Shown one piece after another: positions 32,342 through 34,424 of a DNA stretch of 34,424 bases. The translations under genes and the position numbers were made by a program. Below the pieces are notes generated by a model. That model saw only the letters and a program-made list of their open reading frames with translations. It was not told where the DNA came from and searched no databases. The first letter of the stretch is position 1. Each line of letters starts with the position of its first letter. Source of the DNA: Victivallaceae bacterium (GTDB lineage Bacteria; Verrucomicrobiota; Lentisphaeria; Victivallales; Victivallaceae); NCBI GenBank assembly GCA_016292515.1, contig JAEDIJ010000020.1:1-34424 (forward strand). The letters run 5' to 3'.

Positions 32342-32499
32342 TTTTCCCGTGCGACCGCGGTCAAGACGGATGTGGATATTCCTCTTTTATTCCCATACGT
32401 CTGCGCTTCACTTCGCTTTACAAACCGTGCCGCCGCTTTGCTATGGCTCGTTTTGCCGCTTCGTTCGCTCGCGGCTACCGTGCTCGTCTACGGTCGCTT

Positions 32500-32546
32500 G
32501 CGCAAACAACTGTTTGCGCATTTCCGCATTGCCTTTTGCAATGCGT
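32500..32546. repeat. Two adjacent perfect hairpins
   Basis: TGCGCAAAC (32500-32508)/GTTTGCGCA (32513-32521) with loop AACT, and CGCATTGC (32526-32533)/GCAATGCG (32539-32546) with loop CTTTT, 4 bases apart. Confidence 0.8.
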
Positions 32547-32876
32547 AAAATCGCTCTCATCCGACTGCGCGCTCGGTGGCAACCGCCTCGCATCCGACGG
32601 CAATCAAAACGTATGTGGTATTTCCCCGATTTCTTTCGCGGTGACATTTGCGAGACAAACATTGGCGTGGGGAGTGTCGTTCATCTGGCAGTCGGGCGGA
32701 CGAAGCGCGAAAGCGCGAAGTATTAGCCCGCGTGGGACGCCCGTTCTTTTTGCAGTAACAAAATAGACGAGCCCTCGGAGATTTGCGGAGATATTCGTTG
32801 GGAGTGCGATAAAAGCGTCAGTCCGCAAATATCTGCGGCAGGTACAGATCCCGCCTGTGGCGGGCGCGTTGGGAGT

Positions 32877-32905
32877 CAAGAGGGGGCGGCGTGAGCCCCC
32901 TCTTG
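32877..32905. repeat. Perfect 11-bp hairpin downstream of rhaA
   Basis: CAAGAGGGGGC (32877-32887) and GCCCCCTCTTG (32895-32905), loop GGCGTGA. It lies 34 bases after the rhaA stop (minus strand) but has no T-run, so termination would have to be factor-assisted. A second stem, CCCGCC/GGCGGG, lies at 32850-32864. Confidence 0.7.
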
Positions 32906-32938
32906 TTCCAACTACGAAAAATGCTGTGTGATAAAGAC

Positions 32939-34201
32939 TTACTGCCGTTTGAGCAGGACGTCTTTTTCGTATGCGCCGATCGGTCCGAGTATCTCGGCAT
33001 CGGTCGGCAGGTCGCGCGAAACGCAGTAGTAGTTCCACACCGCGCCCCACGGTAACGATTTCATTTCTTCGCGTTTGGCGAAACGCGCGGTGAAATCGCC
33101 GGCGTATTCGGCTTCGCAGAGACCGTTTTTCGGTTCAAGAAGCGCGATCAGCAATGCTTTTTGCCAGTTGCGCGCGCCGATGACCCACGCGGCGATGCGG
33201 TTGATCGACGCGTCGAAGTAATCGAGCGTGAAAAAGAGGTTGCTGCCGTTGTCATTGCGGACGGCTTCGCGGCCGAGATCGAGCAGATCGTCGTTGAGGA
33301 CGAGGACGTGGTCGCTGTCCCAGCGGACGCCGCGGCTGATGTGAAGCAAAATTTTGCCCTGCTGACAGCAGATCGCAGAAAGTTTGTCGGCGATCGATTC
33401 GGTCGGGTGGAAGTGCCCCGTGTCAAGGCAGATAAGTTTATTGTGCTTCGCGGCAAAGGTGAGGTAGAAATCGTGCGAACCGACGGTATAGGCTTCGACG
33501 CCGATGCCGAAAAGTTTGGATTCGACGGCGTCGAGCAATTGCGTTTCGGGAATGTCCTTGGCGAAAATCTCTTCAAGGGAGGCGAGCAGGCGTTCGCGCG
33601 GAGCGCGGCGGTCTGCCGGGATATCCTTGAAACCGTCCGGCACCCAGACATTGCTGACGGCGGGCGTGCCGAATTCACGGCCGAAAGCGGCGCCGATCTC
33701 GCGGCACGCCTTGGTGTGGTCGATCCAGAAACGGCGGATCCCGGCGTCGGGGTGGGAGAGCGAAAGACCGTGATCGAGTTTGGGATGCGAATAGTAGACG
33801 GGCGCGATGTCGAGCGCGATGCCGCGCGATTTCGCCCAGTCGATCCACGACGCATAATTTTCAATGGAAAGGGTGTCGCGATCCTGTCCCTTTTTCATAA
33901 AATCGACTTCGTGGCTTTGCAGGCAGACGCGATTTTTTTTGCCGGGCAGAAGTTTCAGCGCGGCATCGAGATCGGAACGCAATTCATCGGCGGTGCGGGC
34001 GCGTCCGGGATAATTGCCGGTCACCTGACAGCCGCCGGTCAATGCGTGATCCATTTCCTCAAAACCGACGACGTCGTCGCCCTGCCACGCGTGCAGACTC
34101 AACGGGATCTCGTCGAGGCGCGCCATCGCCTTTTGGGGATCGACGCCGCAACTTTGGTAGACTTCATTTGCCGCCGCATAAAGTTTTTCCGTCATACTCA
34201 T
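32939..34201 (-). CDS. rhaA: L-rhamnose isomerase
   Basis: A 420-residue protein, the same length as E. coli RhaA (419). It has the family opening MTEKLYAAANEVY, GFE..TGGCQVTGNYPGRA, LSLSHPD, and the metal site LDTGHFHPTE with H263 and RWDSDHV with D295/D297, matching H262, D294 and D296 of E. coli. It interconverts L-rhamnose and L-rhamnulose in the cytoplasm with Mn or a similar metal. No kinase, aldolase or transporter for rhamnose is in the window; it stands alone between two hairpin-rich stretches. AAAGGAG lies ahead of the ATG at 34201 with a 9-base gap. Confidence 0.96.
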   Translation of the reverse strand: MSMTEKLYAAANEVYQSCGVDPQKAMARLDEIPLSLHAWQGDDVVGFEEMDHALTGGCQVTGNYPGRARTADELRSDLDAALKLLPGKKNRVCLQSHEVDFMKKGQDRDTLSIENYASWIDWAKSRGIALDIAPVYYSHPKLDHGLSLSHPDAGIRRFWIDHTKACREIGAAFGREFGTPAVSNVWVPDGFKDIPADRRAPRERLLASLEEIFAKDIPETQLLDAVESKLFGIGVEAYTVGSHDFYLTFAAKHNKLICLDTGHFHPTESIADKLSAICCQQGKILLHISRGVRWDSDHVLVLNDDLLDLGREAVRNDNGSNLFFTLDYFDASINRIAAWVIGARNWQKALLIALLEPKNGLCEAEYAGDFTARFAKREEMKSLPWGAVWNYYCVSRDLPTDAEILGPIGAYEKDVLLKRQ

Positions 34202-34226
34202 ATTGAAAATCTCCTTTTTTTAAGGG

Positions 34227-34276
34227 TGTAAAATGCGAAACGACTGTAAAATAGCATAAGAGAGAGGGGATTACAA
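34227..34276 (-). promoter_or_regulatory. Predicted rhaA promoter with direct repeats
   Basis: On the minus strand TTGTAA (34271-34276) and TATTTT (34248-34253) are spaced by 17 bases. On the plus strand TGTAAAAT occurs at 34227-34234 and 34245-34252, 18 bases apart, one copy over the -10 box. Such direct repeats are often bound by regulators, for example AraC-type ones; this is inference. Confidence 0.45.
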
Positions 34277-34424
34277 GTTATAAGTTATAAGTTTTTAGTT
34301 TTAAGTGCTTGGCAGGGAGCTTTCCGGCTCCCTGACCCTCCGACCGCGCCGGCACATCGTGCCGGCTTAAAAAAAGCAAACGGCAGTACGCATTGACCAA
34401 ACAATTTGCGTACTGCCGTTTTGT
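34270..34424. repeat. Tandem AT repeats and three hairpins at the right edge
   Basis: Copies of AAGTTAT at 34275-34288 run into AT-rich sequence. Three perfect hairpins follow: CAGGGAGC/GCTCCCTG (34313-34334), GCCGGCAC/GTGCCGGC (34348-34366) and a 15-bp stem with 14-base loop at 34378-34421, flanked by AAA and TTTT. The last could end a gene beyond the window. No gene is seen here. Confidence 0.65.

Larger units (their letters stand above)
32182..32937. other. Structured non-coding block between the RRM gene and rhaA
   Basis: 756 bases without a credible gene: short frames exist on both strands, but none has a ribosome site or a recognisable product. The block holds many hairpins: an imperfect 54-base stem-loop at 32288-32341, perfect stems at 32500-32521, 32526-32546, 32823-32838, 32850-32864 and 32877-32905, a GCGC-GAAA-GCGC mini-hairpin at 32705-32716, and a run of eight G at 32235-32242. 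CATCCGAC occurs twice near 32560-32600 and CGTTGGGAGT twice (32798 and 32868). It differs from its flanks and may be a repeat element, a decayed mobile element or one or more RNA genes. Confidence 0.5.

Noticed and set aside
32182..32937. A CRISPR array or retron in the hairpin block
   Set aside because: No regular repeat-spacer pattern, and no cas or reverse transcriptase gene in the window.
32604..33050. Minus-strand frame of 148 codons, and 32441-32662 of 73 codons, in the structured block
   Set aside because: The first overlaps the conserved end of rhaA in another frame, and both run through hairpins. No ribosome site or recognisable domain.

Overview
The window is a gene-dense, moderately GC-rich bacterial chromosome segment. 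It most likely comes from an anaerobic Gram-negative member of the PVC group, with Lentisphaerae/Victivallales the best guess. The clues are a Minf_1886-family protein (a family I associate with Planctomycetes, Verrucomicrobia and relatives), a zinc-ribbon Ser/Thr kinase, an envelope with RND and Mla-type transport, a full-length pyruvate:ferredoxin oxidoreductase and a fucose/rhamnose-type sugar isomerase. There are no phage genes, transposase genes, CRISPR arrays, tRNAs or rRNAs that I can support.

Layout. 1-1757 (minus): a DegT-type sugar aminotransferase followed without a gap by an MsbA-like ABC exporter that runs off the left edge. 1876-5025 (minus): a secreted SurA/PpiC-like foldase and a membrane Ser/Thr kinase, behind a promoter that carries a perfect 11-bp palindrome. 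5155-9885 (minus): a MarR regulator, periplasmic adaptor and RND pump, closed by a strong terminator at 5101-5136. 10031-18850 (plus): a long, tightly packed run of ffh, a small membrane protein, the Mla-type lipid transporter (permease, ATPase, MCE protein), a Minf_1886 protein, an M16 peptidase and a soluble family-2 glycosyltransferase. The end of the last gene overlaps the convergent dppB-like gene.

18811-28416 (minus): a six-gene run that starts with a LeuA-like protein lacking the usual catalytic metal ligands, then a fusion of a xylose-isomerase-type TIM barrel with an acyl-CoA synthetase, then pyruvate:ferredoxin oxidoreductase, two half-size chromate transporters and an orphan peptide-type permease. 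The first three form the most unusual metabolic unit of the window: all concern acyl-CoA and 2-oxoacid chemistry, but the pathway is not one I recognise. 28568-31579 (plus): cysteine synthase, a short MurD and an inositol-monophosphatase-family enzyme. 31864-32130: a small RRM protein with a textbook terminator.

32182-32937 is a non-coding stretch full of perfect and near-perfect hairpins, unlike the rest of the window. 32939-34201 (minus) is L-rhamnose isomerase, and the last 220 bases hold its promoter and another row of hairpins. Best leads: the variant LeuA/TIM-barrel-ligase/PFOR cluster, the structured non-coding block, the operator-like palindrome before the foldase-kinase pair, and the anomalous 5' end of ffh.
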